A stretch of 64,000 bases of DNA from VGTK01 sp046327915 (GCA_046327915.1 JAXLXO010000030.1:1-64000); one strand, 5' to 3'; shown: positions 24,840-34,496, numbered from the stretch's first letter. The notes: a model not told the origin generated them from the sequence alone. Translations and numbers: made by a program.

Positions 24840-25598
24840 GTGAGCACCGTTCGCATCGAAGACCACGACGCCGGCGTCCGGCTGCTGACGCTCGACCGCC
24901 CGCCCGCCAACGCGATCGACGAGGAGCTGCTGAGCGATCTCGCCGCCGCCTGCACCGCGGCGAAGAACGACGATTCCGTGCGCGCGGTGATCCTCACCGG
25001 CGCGGGACGCTTCCTCAGTGCCGGCTTCGATCTGCGCGCCGAGCGCCGCGACGACGCCTCGGCCGATCGTCTCGCGGACCTCTACCGCGACGCCCATCTC
25101 GCCCTGCTCGAGCTGCCGAAGCCGACCCTCGCGATGGTGCAGGGACACGCGATCGCGGGCGGCCTCGTGCTGGCGCTCGCCTGCGACTACCGCCTCGGCC
25201 TCGACGGCGACTACAAGGTCGGCCTCAACGAAGTGTCGATCGGCGCGTCGTTCCCGCTCGTCGCGATGGAGATCGTGCGCCTGCGCTTGACGCACGCGCG
25301 CGCGGCGGAGCTGCTGCTCGGCGCCGCGATCTACCCCGCGAGCCAGGCGCTGCGTCTCGGCATCGTCGACGAGCTGCTGCCGGCGGACAAGCTCGAGTCG
25401 ACGGTGCTGCGCCGCGCTGCGCGCATGGGTGCCTTCCCGCGCGAGTCGTACGCGCACACCAAGGCGGCGCTGATCGCGGACGCGGTGCGCAGCGTGCGAG
25501 CCGAGACGCCGGAGGAGGCGCGCGCGGCGACCGCGGTGTGGACGACCGACGAGAGCCGCGCGGCGCGCGCGGCGCAGCGGAAGAAGCTCGAGGGGTAG
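24840..25598 (+). CDS. Enoyl-CoA hydratase/isomerase family protein
   Basis: A 252-residue crotonase-fold protein. The oxyanion-hole segments are SAGFDLRAE and GHAIAGGLVLALACDYR. At the usual catalytic Glu positions there is NEVSIGASFP, with one Glu kept in NEVSIG; the second Glu is not obvious, so isomerase or hydrolase activity is possible. GCGGAGG upstream sets the GTG start at 24840; the frame also has an earlier ATG at 24795 inside the promoter. The C-terminal Lys-rich helix is typical. It converges on the first ELWxxDGT gene with a strong hairpin between. Confidence 0.9.
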   Translation: MSTVRIEDHDAGVRLLTLDRPPANAIDEELLSDLAAACTAAKNDDSVRAVILTGAGRFLSAGFDLRAERRDDASADRLADLYRDAHLALLELPKPTLAMVQGHAIAGGLVLALACDYRLGLDGDYKVGLNEVSIGASFPLVAMEIVRLRLTHARAAELLLGAAIYPASQALRLGIVDELLPADKLESTVLRRAARMGAFPRESYAHTKAALIADAVRSVRAETPEEARAATAVWTTDESRAARAAQRKKLEG

Positions 25599-25614
25599 GT
25601 CCGGCGCAGCGGAC

Positions 25615-25648
25615 GGGCGCGCAGGGCGGGTTCCGCCCGCGCGCGCCC
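25615..25648. terminator. Bidirectional terminator hairpin
   Basis: GGGCGCGC (25615-25622) pairs with GCGCGCCC (25641-25648), and inner GGGCGG pairs with CCGCCC (25633-25638) around a 3-base loop. It lies between the convergent hydratase and ELWxxDGT genes. Confidence 0.75.
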
Positions 25649-25651
25649 GCG

Positions 25652-28420
25652 TCAAGGCGTGTCGAGCGGCAACGACCACAGCTCGTCGCCCCACCTCCGA
25701 TTGGTGCTCGGGAAGAAGAGGCTGTCGCCCGCCGCGGCGGTCGCGCCACGGCAGTACACGCGCCGCCCCGGCAATGGCTGCGTTCCCGCGGCGCTGCCGT
25801 CGCTGCGGAACAGGAACGGATAAGAGGGGAACTCCTCCGGCGGCACGCCGCAGAAGAACAGGGTATCGCCCGCGGCGACGAGCGTCCCGCCGAGGACACC
25901 ACCGTCGAAGATCCGCTCGGTGCCGGCCTCGGTTCCGTCCGTGATCCACACGCCCGGCGTCTCGTCGAATCCGAACGTCCCGCCCTCGAAGGGGCTGCGG
26001 AATGCGATCCGGCCGTCGAAGGGCGTGAGCTCCGCGAGCTGCCGGAAGGGCGTCACCGCCGCGACCGGCTTCGTTCCGTCCTTCGTGCCATCGCTGCGCC
26101 ACAGGTTCTTGCTGCCGTCGTGGTCGGGCCAGGTCGGAAAGGAGAACAGCAGCGCGCCGTCCAGGAACGACGCCTGCGTGATGACGCGCTTGACGGATGG
26201 CGCCATGGTCGCATCGAGCGCCGCGACCATCGTCGTGCCGGCGGCCGTGCCGTCGCTGCGCCACAGCTCCGTGCTCCCGGCCCATGCGACGCCGAAGAAC
26301 ATCACGCCGTCACCGGGAAAGAGCGGGCCGACGTCTGGGGCGAATCCGCCGCGCGCGGCGAAGGTCGCGATCGGCTTCGTCTTGCCCGTGCCGCGGTGGC
26401 TCCGCCACAGCGCGGCATCGGCGCCCTGCGACGGCGGCGTCGCGAAGAAGACGCCGTCGGCGAAGCGCACGAGACTGCGCGCGACGACCGGCGCGAGGAC
26501 GTCCGCGGCGCCGTCGTTCGCGTCGACCCGCAGCAGCGCGCCGGTTCCGGGTGCCGGACCGTCGACCGCGACGAACGCCGCTCCCTCGTCCACGAGGATC
26601 TCGCGGATGGCGCCGTCGAGCTTCGCGACCAGGCGCGTTCCGTTGCCTCCGGCGTCGGCCGCGCGAAGCTCGCTCGCACCGTGCGCGAACAGGATGCCCG
26701 ACGGCGACGGCGTCAGGAGCCGCACGGCGGGCTCTCCATCCGCGAAGTCCTCGACGAGCTGCGTGCCGGCGCGCGTTCCGTCGCTCCGCCAGAGCTCGTT
26801 GGCGTCGTCGGCGTAGAGCGGACCGGCCACGGTGAAGAACAGCGCGTCGCCCGACGGTGTCAGCGCACCGGGAGAGGAGCCGGCGGTCCACGGCCCCAAC
26901 TCGACGACCTTGACCGTGCCGTCGGCGGTGCCGTCACTGACCCAGAGCGCGGAGTTGATCACCATCGCGACGCCGCGCTCGCCGGTCGCGACGTTCGCGG
27001 GCGGCGACGGCAGACGGCGGATCAGCGACGTTCCGGCAGCGGTGCCGTCGGTACGCCGCAGCTCCCAGCGACCGAAGATCTCTGCCACGGCGAGCAGCGT
27101 CGCCGCTCGGGAAGGCAGCTCGGCCACGCCGCCGAGGTTCTGCCAGTACGGCTTGATGATCGGCCTGGTGCCCGCGACGGTGCCGTCGGTGAACCAGAGG
27201 CCGTCGACGTCGTCGTCGGTGAACGACTGGAACAGGAATCCGTTCGCCGCCGGCCGCAGGCCGCTTTGGACCAGTCCCTGATGGATCTGGAACGTTCCGG
27301 CGACCGTTCCGTCGCTGCGCCACAGCCGCTCGCGACCACCGAGGAACGAGTACTGGCTGAAGTACAGCAGACCAGCGCCCCGTGCGTAGATCGTCAGGTC
27401 GTTGTCGCCACGCGGTGCCGGATCGACGTTGCGCAGCAGCGCGATCTGGCCGGTCTCCGGATCGAGCCGGTACAGATTGACGCCGATGCGCCGCGCCTCG
27501 AGGACGTAGTGTACGCCCTCGGCGAGCACCCACGTAGTCGCGAACGGCAGCGACGCCACGCGCGCCGTCGTCTCCGGCGTGCCGCGCGTCCGCCACAGCT
27601 CGTTCGTTCCGGGAGCGAGGTGAACGCCGTAATAGACAAAGCCGTCCGGTCCCGCCTCCGGCTGGCCGATGTCGTAGAACGACGGGGTCAGGACGACCGC
27701 CTGCCACGTGCCGTCGACGGTGCCGTCGGTGCGCCAGATCGAGTGGCCTGCGGGCCCCTGCTCGAGGACGAAGAGCGCGTCGGCGGTCGCGAGGAAGCTC
27801 TGGACAAAGCGGTGATCCGCGCCGAGCTGGCGCAGCTCCTTCGTCCCTTGCGGCGTACCGTCGGACGCCCACAGCGCAGTGCTCGCCTGTCCGTCGTCGA
27901 CGACGAAGATCAGCCGACCGTCGAACGCGCCTTCGGTGCGGTCGACCAGGTACCGCCAGTACGGATAGCGCTGGCCGCCGGACGCCTGCCAGACGCGGAC
28001 GGTACCGTCCGCGGTGCCGTCGGTGCGCCAGAGCTCGAAGACGTCGAAGTCGCCGGCGACATCCCGGCTCAGCCCGAAGTAGAGCAGGCCTCCGGCCATC
28101 GCGATCGGCTCGACGTGCGAAAGATCACCCGGCCCCGGCTCGAAGCTTCGAACCAGACGCGTCCCCGCGGCACTGCCGTCGGTGCGCCACAGCGCGAGAC
28201 CGCCACGGCAGGTCGCGTCGGTACCCACGTACAGCGCATCCGGTCCCGCGACGAATCGGGACAGCGAGCAGCCCGACGAGGAGCGCTCGATGTCCTTGAC
28301 GAGCTTCGCCGGGCCCGCGTGCGCCAGCGGCGTCGCGACGAGCAGCATCAGCAGGAGGGTGAACGCTGCGGCGCGGAGCCGGCCGATGGAGCGAGCGCTC
28401 CTCCCGTCACGCGCATCCAT
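25652..28420 (-). CDS. Exported ELWxxDGTxxGT-repeat protein A
   Basis: A 922-residue protein with a Sec signal peptide (residues ~14-36, ending ATPLAHA). The rest is a run of about 16 units of ~50-60 residues, each with a motif such as ELWRSDGTAAGT, ALWVSDGTADGT or GVWITDGTEAGT, and strands like LYFGLS or LFFTVAG in between. Repeats of this kind (HYR-adjacent ELWxxDGT family) are expected to form beta-propellers; no activity is known. It is a tandem paralogue of the gene just upstream, sharing the mature N-terminus HAGPAxLVKDIER and the C-terminus ELWSLPLDxP. ATG 28420 gives the signal peptide. Confidence 0.88.
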   Translation of the reverse strand: MDARDGRSARSIGRLRAAAFTLLLMLLVATPLAHAGPAKLVKDIERSSSGCSLSRFVAGPDALYVGTDATCRGGLALWRTDGSAAGTRLVRSFEPGPGDLSHVEPIAMAGGLLYFGLSRDVAGDFDVFELWRTDGTADGTVRVWQASGGQRYPYWRYLVDRTEGAFDGRLIFVVDDGQASTALWASDGTPQGTKELRQLGADHRFVQSFLATADALFVLEQGPAGHSIWRTDGTVDGTWQAVVLTPSFYDIGQPEAGPDGFVYYGVHLAPGTNELWRTRGTPETTARVASLPFATTWVLAEGVHYVLEARRIGVNLYRLDPETGQIALLRNVDPAPRGDNDLTIYARGAGLLYFSQYSFLGGRERLWRSDGTVAGTFQIHQGLVQSGLRPAANGFLFQSFTDDDVDGLWFTDGTVAGTRPIIKPYWQNLGGVAELPSRAATLLAVAEIFGRWELRRTDGTAAGTSLIRRLPSPPANVATGERGVAMVINSALWVSDGTADGTVKVVELGPWTAGSSPGALTPSGDALFFTVAGPLYADDANELWRSDGTRAGTQLVEDFADGEPAVRLLTPSPSGILFAHGASELRAADAGGNGTRLVAKLDGAIREILVDEGAAFVAVDGPAPGTGALLRVDANDGAADVLAPVVARSLVRFADGVFFATPPSQGADAALWRSHRGTGKTKPIATFAARGGFAPDVGPLFPGDGVMFFGVAWAGSTELWRSDGTAAGTTMVAALDATMAPSVKRVITQASFLDGALLFSFPTWPDHDGSKNLWRSDGTKDGTKPVAAVTPFRQLAELTPFDGRIAFRSPFEGGTFGFDETPGVWITDGTEAGTERIFDGGVLGGTLVAAGDTLFFCGVPPEEFPSYPFLFRSDGSAAGTQPLPGRRVYCRGATAAAGDSLFFPSTNRRWGDELWSLPLDTP

Positions 28421-28503
28421 GCGGGGCGCAGCGTACGAGCACCGGGCGCGGCCGATCGCACCGGGTTCCGCCCGGCGCGTGCCACCGCAGTATGCGACCC
28501 TCG

Positions 28504-31266
28504 TCAAGGAGGATCCAGCGGGAGCGACCACAGCTCGGTGCCGGTGTGCCGCGTCGTTGCGGTGAAGAGCAGCTGCGATCCCGACAGCTCGAGCTCCCCG
28601 GTGCAGGAGAGCTCCCGGTCGAAGGCCGGTACGGTTCCGGCGGGCGTACCGTCGGTGCGCCAGAGGCGCTGCGGCTCGTTCCTCGGGTCCGCCGTTGCGC
28701 AGAAGAAGGCCGTGTCACCGGTGACGCGCAGCGACCCGGCCACGTCGCCATCGAACAGACGGACCGTTCCGGACTCCGTGCCGTCCGTTGCCCACAGGTC
28801 GGACTCGAAGTAGAGCGTCGGAGGGTAGTCCATCGGAGTGACGAACAGCACGCGCTCGCCGAGGCGCGTCATGGCGCCGAGCTCCAGTCCGATGTCCACC
28901 GTCGTGACCGGCGCCGTGCCGGCCTCGGTCCCGTCGCTGCGCCACAGGTTGGGAACGCCCGGCTCGAAGTTGGGCACGTACGAGAAGAGCAGCGCGCCAT
29001 CGAGGAACGTGCCGTTGAACACGCCACCGCGACCAACCACGCCGGGCGGCAACGGCAGCGCTGCAACCTTCACGGTTCCGCCCGGGCTGCCGTCGCTGCG
29101 CCACAGCTCGAGCCTGCGCTGGTAGCCGACGGTGAAGAAGATCACGTCCGCATCGACGAAGAGCCGCGTGATCAACGGCCGCTTGCGGCTGGTCGCAGCG
29201 CGGAACGTCGCGACCGGCACGGTTCCCGCGGGAGTACCGTCGCTGCGCCACAGCCCTTCGACGCTCGGCGACACCGGTGCGGTGAAGTAGAGGGCGCCGG
29301 CGAACGGCGCGAGGCTGCCCGGCGCGCCGCGCGCGAGGATCGTCGTCGTACCCGTGGTCGGGTCGGCGCCCACGAGAGCACCGCTCGACAGGTCGCTGCC
29401 CACGACCGCCGCGAAGGCCGTCGCGCCGACGGCGGCGATCTCGTCGATCCACGCGTTCTCGGCGATGCTGCCGACGTCGGCCAGCAGCTGCGTCCCTTGC
29501 GGGGTTCCGTCGCTCGACCAGAGCTCGCGCAGCCCGCGTGCGAACAGCAGCCGGCCCGTGCCCGGCGTCAGCAGGCGCAAGTCCTCGGTGCCGTCGGGAA
29601 AGTCGGCGACCCGCCACGTGCCGGCCTTCGTGCCGTCGGTGCGCCACAGCTCGTTGGTGCGCGTGAACAGGCGACCCAGGTCGAAGAACAGGGTGCCGTC
29701 GACGTCGGTCAGCGAGTGCGGCCACGCGCCGGCCGTATCGCGTCCGAGCGGCAGGAGCTTGCGCGTGCCGCCCGGCGTCCCGTCGCTGCACCACAGGTCC
29801 GAGCCCGACCAGAACACCACGCGCGGCCCGAGCACGCCGAACCCCTGGAGCGACGGCCCGGACGGCAGGTTGCCCAGCGGGACGGTGCCTTCGGGCGTGC
29901 CGTCGGTGCGCCACAGCACGTAGAACAAGTCCCAGGACCGCGTGACGAACAAGGTCGTGTCGGCGGTCGCAACGACGCTGTCGTATTCGATGGTGTCGGG
30001 ACGTGCGGGACGGATCTCCCGGGTGCCTGCGACGGTGCCGTCGGTGTGCCAGATGGCCTTGCCGTCGTCGACCGGGGCGGGCTCGAAGGCGAACCCGTCA
30101 CGCCCTTGCGCGACGTAACCGGTCGATCCGTCGTACAGGACGAACGTACCGTCGGTCGTGCCGTCGCTGCGCCACAACTTCTCGCGCGAGCCGAAGAACG
30201 CGAAGTGCCGGAAGTACAGGACGCCGTCGCGGCTGCCGTACACGAAGAGCTCGCTCTCGCCTCGCGGCGCCGGCTCGAGGTTCTTGACGACCACGACCTG
30301 ATTGGTCTCGGGATCGTAGCGCCACAGATTGACCGCGATGCGCCGCGCCTCGAGCACGAAGTGAACGCCGTCGACCAGCCGCCACGTGCTGTTGAACGGC
30401 AGCGCGACCAGCCGCGTCGTGGTCTCCTTCGTGCCTCCGGTGCGCCACAGCTCGTTCGAGCCCGCGCCGAGATTGACGGTGAAGTAGACGTCGCCGTCCG
30501 GTGCCAACGTCGGCGAGCCCGCTTCGGGCGAGAAGAGCCCGAAATCGTGCACGAGCTTCGTCCCGTCGGCGCTGCCGTCGCTGCGCCACAGCTCGCTTCC
30601 GTCCGAGCCGGAGACGACGAAGAACACGGCGTCGTCCCTGACCAGAAACCGCCCGAAGAACGGAAAGCCGTCGAAGGCCCGTACGCGATGCGTGCCGGCG
30701 GCAGTGCCATCCGACACCCAGAGCGACGAATCCCGGATGCCCTCGTCGACGACGAACAGCAGCTTGCCATGGACAGCGGCCTCGGTCTGCGAGGTGCTCT
30801 TCACCTGATGAACGAGCTGCTGCTCACCGGTCGCCTGCCAGACGAGCGCGGTGCCGGATTCCGTACCGTCGGTGCGCCACATCTCGACGATCGGCGAGCC
30901 CCACCAGTCGCCCTCCGAGAGACCGAAGTACAGCAGGTCGCCGACCGCCGCGATCGGCTGGACGAAGCCGAAATCGCGCGGGCCGCGTTCCAGCGCCTTG
31001 ACGAGACGCGTGCCGTCCTCCGTCCCGTCGGTGCGCCAGATGGCGAGCCCACCGCGACAGGCGAAGGAGGTCCCGAACCAGAGGGCGCCCGCGCCGGACA
31101 CGAAGTCCGACGCTTCGCAGCCGACCGACGTCCGCTCGATGTCCTTGACGAGCCTCGCCGGGCCCGCGTGCACGGGCGTCGTCACCAGGAGCAGGATTGC
31201 GAAGCACAGCACCGCTCGCGCGAGCAGAGCCGCCCGGCCAGGCTTCCGTTCCCCGCGCGCGTCCAT
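28504..31266 (-). CDS. Exported ELWxxDGTxxGT-repeat protein B
   Basis: A 920-residue paralogue of protein A, with signal peptide (AVLCFAILLLVTTPVHA) and about 16 repeats carrying ELWRTDGTESGT-type motifs. Two cysteines near the mature N-terminus (GCEASDF and FACRGG) are shared with A and may form a disulfide. The 83 bases between B and A resemble the leader of B, so a duplication of gene plus promoter region is likely. It is probably secreted or surface-held. It diverges from a beta-helix gene. Start ATG 31266 is chosen because the signal peptide begins there; the frame runs further upstream without signal-like features. Confidence 0.88.
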   Translation of the reverse strand: MDARGERKPGRAALLARAVLCFAILLLVTTPVHAGPARLVKDIERTSVGCEASDFVSGAGALWFGTSFACRGGLAIWRTDGTEDGTRLVKALERGPRDFGFVQPIAAVGDLLYFGLSEGDWWGSPIVEMWRTDGTESGTALVWQATGEQQLVHQVKSTSQTEAAVHGKLLFVVDEGIRDSSLWVSDGTAAGTHRVRAFDGFPFFGRFLVRDDAVFFVVSGSDGSELWRSDGSADGTKLVHDFGLFSPEAGSPTLAPDGDVYFTVNLGAGSNELWRTGGTKETTTRLVALPFNSTWRLVDGVHFVLEARRIAVNLWRYDPETNQVVVVKNLEPAPRGESELFVYGSRDGVLYFRHFAFFGSREKLWRSDGTTDGTFVLYDGSTGYVAQGRDGFAFEPAPVDDGKAIWHTDGTVAGTREIRPARPDTIEYDSVVATADTTLFVTRSWDLFYVLWRTDGTPEGTVPLGNLPSGPSLQGFGVLGPRVVFWSGSDLWCSDGTPGGTRKLLPLGRDTAGAWPHSLTDVDGTLFFDLGRLFTRTNELWRTDGTKAGTWRVADFPDGTEDLRLLTPGTGRLLFARGLRELWSSDGTPQGTQLLADVGSIAENAWIDEIAAVGATAFAAVVGSDLSSGALVGADPTTGTTTILARGAPGSLAPFAGALYFTAPVSPSVEGLWRSDGTPAGTVPVATFRAATSRKRPLITRLFVDADVIFFTVGYQRRLELWRSDGSPGGTVKVAALPLPPGVVGRGGVFNGTFLDGALLFSYVPNFEPGVPNLWRSDGTEAGTAPVTTVDIGLELGAMTRLGERVLFVTPMDYPPTLYFESDLWATDGTESGTVRLFDGDVAGSLRVTGDTAFFCATADPRNEPQRLWRTDGTPAGTVPAFDRELSCTGELELSGSQLLFTATTRHTGTELWSLPLDPP

Positions 31267-31350
31267 GCGCGACGCAACGTATGAGCAGCCGGGCCGGCTG
31301 GTCAACCAAAGTTCCGCGTGTCGTGTGCAGGACGGCGGCATTTTCCCGTC

Positions 31351-31380
31351 TGGACTCCGTCCGCACGACAACGGTAGTCA
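31351..31380 (+). promoter_or_regulatory. Probable promoter of beta-helix gene 1
   Basis: TGGACT (31351-31356), 18-base spacer, TAGTCA (31375-31380). The start codon lies six bases after the -10, pointing to leaderless transcription. CCCGTCTG at 31345-31352 and CAGACGGG at 31379-31386 form an inverted repeat enclosing the promoter. Confidence 0.45.
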
Positions 31381-31386
31381 GACGGG

Positions 31387-32898
31387 ATGCCCGCACGACG
31401 TCCACACCCGCTCGCTCTCGCCGCGACGCTCGCCCTCCTCGCCTCCTGCGCCTGCGCGCTCGACGCGCAGGCCGCCACCACGCGCTACGTCGACTGCAGC
31501 GCGACGACGTCCGGCGACGGCTCTCGCCTCGCACCGTGGAACGACCTCGCCACCGCGAACGCGGCCCCGCTCGGACCCGGCGACCGTCTGCTGCTCCGCC
31601 GCGGCACCGTGTGCGCGGGTCCTCTCGCACCGATCGCGGAAGGCAGCGAGCAGCAGCCGGTGCGGATCGGCGCGTACGGCTCGGGTGGACGGCCGCGCAT
31701 CGACGCGACGTCCGAGGACGCGGTGCTGCTGCGCAACACGAGCTTCACGATCGTTCGCGACCTCGAGGTGACCAACGCCGGACCGGAGGCGCGCCGCCGC
31801 GGCGTGCACATTCTCGCCGACGGACGGCTCGTGCGCGGCTTGACGGTGCGCGACCTGTACGTGCACGACGTCGACGGCGATCTCGCGAAGGACGGCTTCG
31901 GCAGCGGCGGCATCCAGGGTGACGTGACCGGCGGCGGACGCTTCGACGGGCTGCTCATCGAGAAGAACCGCATCGAGGACGTGAGCCGCAGCGGCATCTT
32001 CCTGCCGATCGGCGGCGGCTCGCGGCCGCGCTCGGGAGAGCCGTGGCCGGAGGCATCGACCAACGTCGTCGTGCGCGGCAACCGCCTCACGCGGCTCGGC
32101 GGCGACGGCATCGTCTCGCTCGGCACGGTCGGCGCGGTGCTCGAGGAGAACGTCGTCAGCACCGGCAACCTGCGCGGCGCGAGCCTCACCTCGGGGAACC
32201 CCGTGTGCAACGCGGGCATCTGGACGTTCTCGGCCAACGACACCCTCATCCAGCGCAACGAGGTCTTCGACATGCGCTTCAACGGCTGCGACGGCAACGG
32301 CTTCGACGTCGACTACGAGCAGGACGGCACGATCGTCCAGTACAACTACAGCCACGACAACGAGGGCGGCTTCATCCTGCTGTGCACCGACGACCGGCCG
32401 CGCGCGGCGCAGGTGCGCTTCAACCTGAGCGTCAACGACGGTTGGGCGGTCGCGCAGTCGCCGTGCGCCTTCCCGCGCATCGGCGGCTTCGACGGCATCC
32501 GCTTCCACAACAACACCTTCATCGGACCGAACCCGCTGCTGTCGTTCCAGAACCTGCGCTCGAACGGCCTGCTCGACACGCAGAACCTCGACTTCCGCAA
32601 CAACCTCTTCGTCGCCGACCCGCCGATCGCGCAGCCCTTCCCGTGCGGCGCGCGCTGCTCGAACAATCTCTTCTTCGGCATGCCCGCACAGGGCACGGAC
32701 GCAGTCACCGCGAACCCGCAGCTGGTCGCACCGGGCCGCACCGGCAACGGACGGCGCCGCGTCGGCATGGGCTTCCGCCTGCGCCGCGGTTCGCCGGCGA
32801 TCGGCGCCGGGGTGGAAGTCCCCGACGCCGTGACGCAGGACTACTTCGGACGCACCTTCGATCCGGCGCAGCCGTCGATCGGCATGCACCAGCCCTGA
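31387..32898 (+). CDS. Exported right-handed parallel beta-helix protein 1
   Basis: A 503-residue protein. The N-terminus has a signal with a possible lipobox (TLALLASCACA), so it may be a lipoprotein. The body shows repeating beta-helix rungs with Asn ladders: VVVRGNRL, DTLIQRNEVFD, IVQYNYSHDNEGG, IRFHNNTFIG, LDFRNNLF. The fold is shared with pectate lyases, NosD and phage tailspikes; no catalytic triad can be assigned, so polysaccharide binding or cleavage is only inference. It ends with SPAIGAGVEVPDA and GMHQP, common in secreted Gram-negative beta-helix proteins. The start is ATG 31387. Confidence 0.87.
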   Translation: MPARRPHPLALAATLALLASCACALDAQAATTRYVDCSATTSGDGSRLAPWNDLATANAAPLGPGDRLLLRRGTVCAGPLAPIAEGSEQQPVRIGAYGSGGRPRIDATSEDAVLLRNTSFTIVRDLEVTNAGPEARRRGVHILADGRLVRGLTVRDLYVHDVDGDLAKDGFGSGGIQGDVTGGGRFDGLLIEKNRIEDVSRSGIFLPIGGGSRPRSGEPWPEASTNVVVRGNRLTRLGGDGIVSLGTVGAVLEENVVSTGNLRGASLTSGNPVCNAGIWTFSANDTLIQRNEVFDMRFNGCDGNGFDVDYEQDGTIVQYNYSHDNEGGFILLCTDDRPRAAQVRFNLSVNDGWAVAQSPCAFPRIGGFDGIRFHNNTFIGPNPLLSFQNLRSNGLLDTQNLDFRNNLFVADPPIAQPFPCGARCSNNLFFGMPAQGTDAVTANPQLVAPGRTGNGRRRVGMGFRLRRGSPAIGAGVEVPDAVTQDYFGRTFDPAQPSIGMHQP

Positions 32899-32929
32899 GC
32901 ACGCGCCGCACGCGCCCGGGCCGGCGCGC

Positions 32930-34315
32930 TCACCGACACGCGAGCGTGCGGTCGTCGATGCGGCACCCGAGCGTGGTCTTGCCGGCGACGTCGCGCAGGC
33001 TCATCGCCCAGCCGCCCGCGTCGGCGTCGAGAATCGCGAAGCCGAAGTCGTGCCGCGTCTCGCCGACCGCGACCGTCGCGCCGCCGACCTCGAGCCCGGC
33101 GAGCGGCGTGGTCACCGCGGGGCTGAGCTGCGTGCCGCCGTTGCCGATCACCAGCTGCGGCGCGCGCGGCTGGTCGAAGCCCAGCCCTTCGAAGAGATGC
33201 ACGTGGCCCGCCAGCACCATCTCGACCGTCGGCGGCAGCTGGTTCCCGGACGCGGCCTGGAGCGTCGGGTTGCCGGTGAAGAGCTGCTCCTGGCCGTTCT
33301 GGTCGCCCGAGTTGCCGATGACCCACATCGGACGGTGCGTGACGAAGAACGAGCGCGGCCCGGCGAGGCGCGCGACCTCCGCGAACTGCGGCACGTACAG
33401 CGCCACCTGCTTCGGATCGACGTTGGTGTCGTTCGCGGCGCTCGAGTCGAACATCAGCAGCTGCAGGTTGCCGAGCTCGATCGCGTACGGCTCGGTGTAG
33501 TCGACGCACTGCGGGTCGAACGGACGCGGGTCGAGGAAGCGGAACCACACGTCGCCCGCGCGCGAGCACGACTCGTGGTTGCCGCGCGTCAGCGCGAGCG
33601 GAGCCGCGCGGAACAGCGGACGCGCGGGCGCGAAGAAGTCGGCCTCGATCGTCGTCCAGTCGTAGCCGTACGGGCTGCCCGCGCATCCTTCGTCGCCGTC
33701 GGGGCACGGGTCCTCGCGGTAGAGGTAGTCGCCGACGTGCACGATGACCTGCGGTGCGGCGTCGGCGAGCGTGCGCGCGACGGTCCGTCCGCCGACCGCG
33801 GCGCTCGCGCCGGCCGGATCGCCGGTGAGGAAGCCGAGCACGTCCGCAATCGAGTCCGCGACGCGCGCGAAGGGCCACGCGACGGGATCGTTGCACGACT
33901 GCGCGGGGTCACCCGTCTGCAGGCGGCAGCCGGTGTCGCCGAGGACCGCGATGCGCGAGACCTCGGGGCCGTTCAGCGGCAGCTCGACGCCGTCCACGGC
34001 GACGCGCCTCGCGGCCGCGGAGATCGACGCCTCGCACGTCAAGACAGGAAACAGCGGCGGCTCGGGAGCCGCGCGAACCTGCATCGCGACCTCGCGTCCG
34101 TCGACCTCGAGCGCGGGACACGCGTCGCCGCCGGTGATCGCGCGCGCGATGCGCTCGCCGCCGGGACCGAGCATCAGCCACGCGTACTCGGTGCCGCGAT
34201 TCGACGCGTCGCCGCAGCCCGCGGCCAGCACCAGGAGCGCCAGTGCGGCCAGCCGACGGGCGCCCCTGGTTCCGTTTCCCACGCGCCGCGCGCGTGCATC
34301 GACCTGCTGCCGCAT
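32930..34315 (-). CDS. Metallophosphoesterase lipoprotein
   Basis: A 461-residue protein. A lipobox LAAGC near residue 30 (LALLVLAAGCGDAS) marks a lipoprotein. The calcineurin-like phosphoesterase motifs occur in order: VLGDTG, VHVGDYLYRED, RGNHES, FVTHRP and LAGHVHLFE, giving a complete dinuclear metal site. It would act in the periplasm on phosphomonoesters or diesters; the layout is close to purple acid phosphatase-type enzymes. ATG 34315 follows GGGGGAGGCGGTG. It converges on the beta-helix gene, with 31 bases between, and diverges from a PQQ-propeller gene. Confidence 0.9.
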   Translation of the reverse strand: MRQQVDARARRVGNGTRGARRLAALALLVLAAGCGDASNRGTEYAWLMLGPGGERIARAITGGDACPALEVDGREVAMQVRAAPEPPLFPVLTCEASISAAARRVAVDGVELPLNGPEVSRIAVLGDTGCRLQTGDPAQSCNDPVAWPFARVADSIADVLGFLTGDPAGASAAVGGRTVARTLADAAPQVIVHVGDYLYREDPCPDGDEGCAGSPYGYDWTTIEADFFAPARPLFRAAPLALTRGNHESCSRAGDVWFRFLDPRPFDPQCVDYTEPYAIELGNLQLLMFDSSAANDTNVDPKQVALYVPQFAEVARLAGPRSFFVTHRPMWVIGNSGDQNGQEQLFTGNPTLQAASGNQLPPTVEMVLAGHVHLFEGLGFDQPRAPQLVIGNGGTQLSPAVTTPLAGLEVGGATVAVGETRHDFGFAILDADAGGWAMSLRDVAGKTTLGCRIDDRTLACR

Positions 34316-34462
34316 CACCGCCTCCCCCGGGGCCATGCGCCGGCCGTCCCGCACGTCGCGAGCGGCACCGGCCCGCGCCGGGCGCTATCGCGGTCGTGGC
34401 CGCCATGCAAGGGCCCGGACGACGGCGTGGGCGCGACACCCTGCGACGCCCGGCCGCGCACG

Positions 34463-34485
34463 CGCGACGATCGTTCGTCGTCGCG
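34463..34485. promoter_or_regulatory. Inverted repeat in divergent promoter region
   Basis: CGCGACGA (34463-34470) and TCGTCGCG (34478-34485) are perfect inverted copies with a 7-base gap, placed between the metallophosphoesterase and PQQ-propeller genes just upstream of the latter's -35 box. It is a possible operator. Confidence 0.4.
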
Positions 34486-34496
34486 GTGAAACTTCG

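Noticed and set aside
24554..28813. Open frame of about 1400 codons on the plus strand
   Set aside because: It lies antisense to the phospholipase D and ELWxxDGT genes; its Arg/Ala/Gly-rich sequence has no domains. GC-rich codon third positions keep such frames open.
26000..31000. Regularly spaced direct repeats that could suggest a CRISPR array
   Set aside because: Spacing is irregular (about 150-180 bases) and the repeats encode the ELWxxDGT motif in frame.
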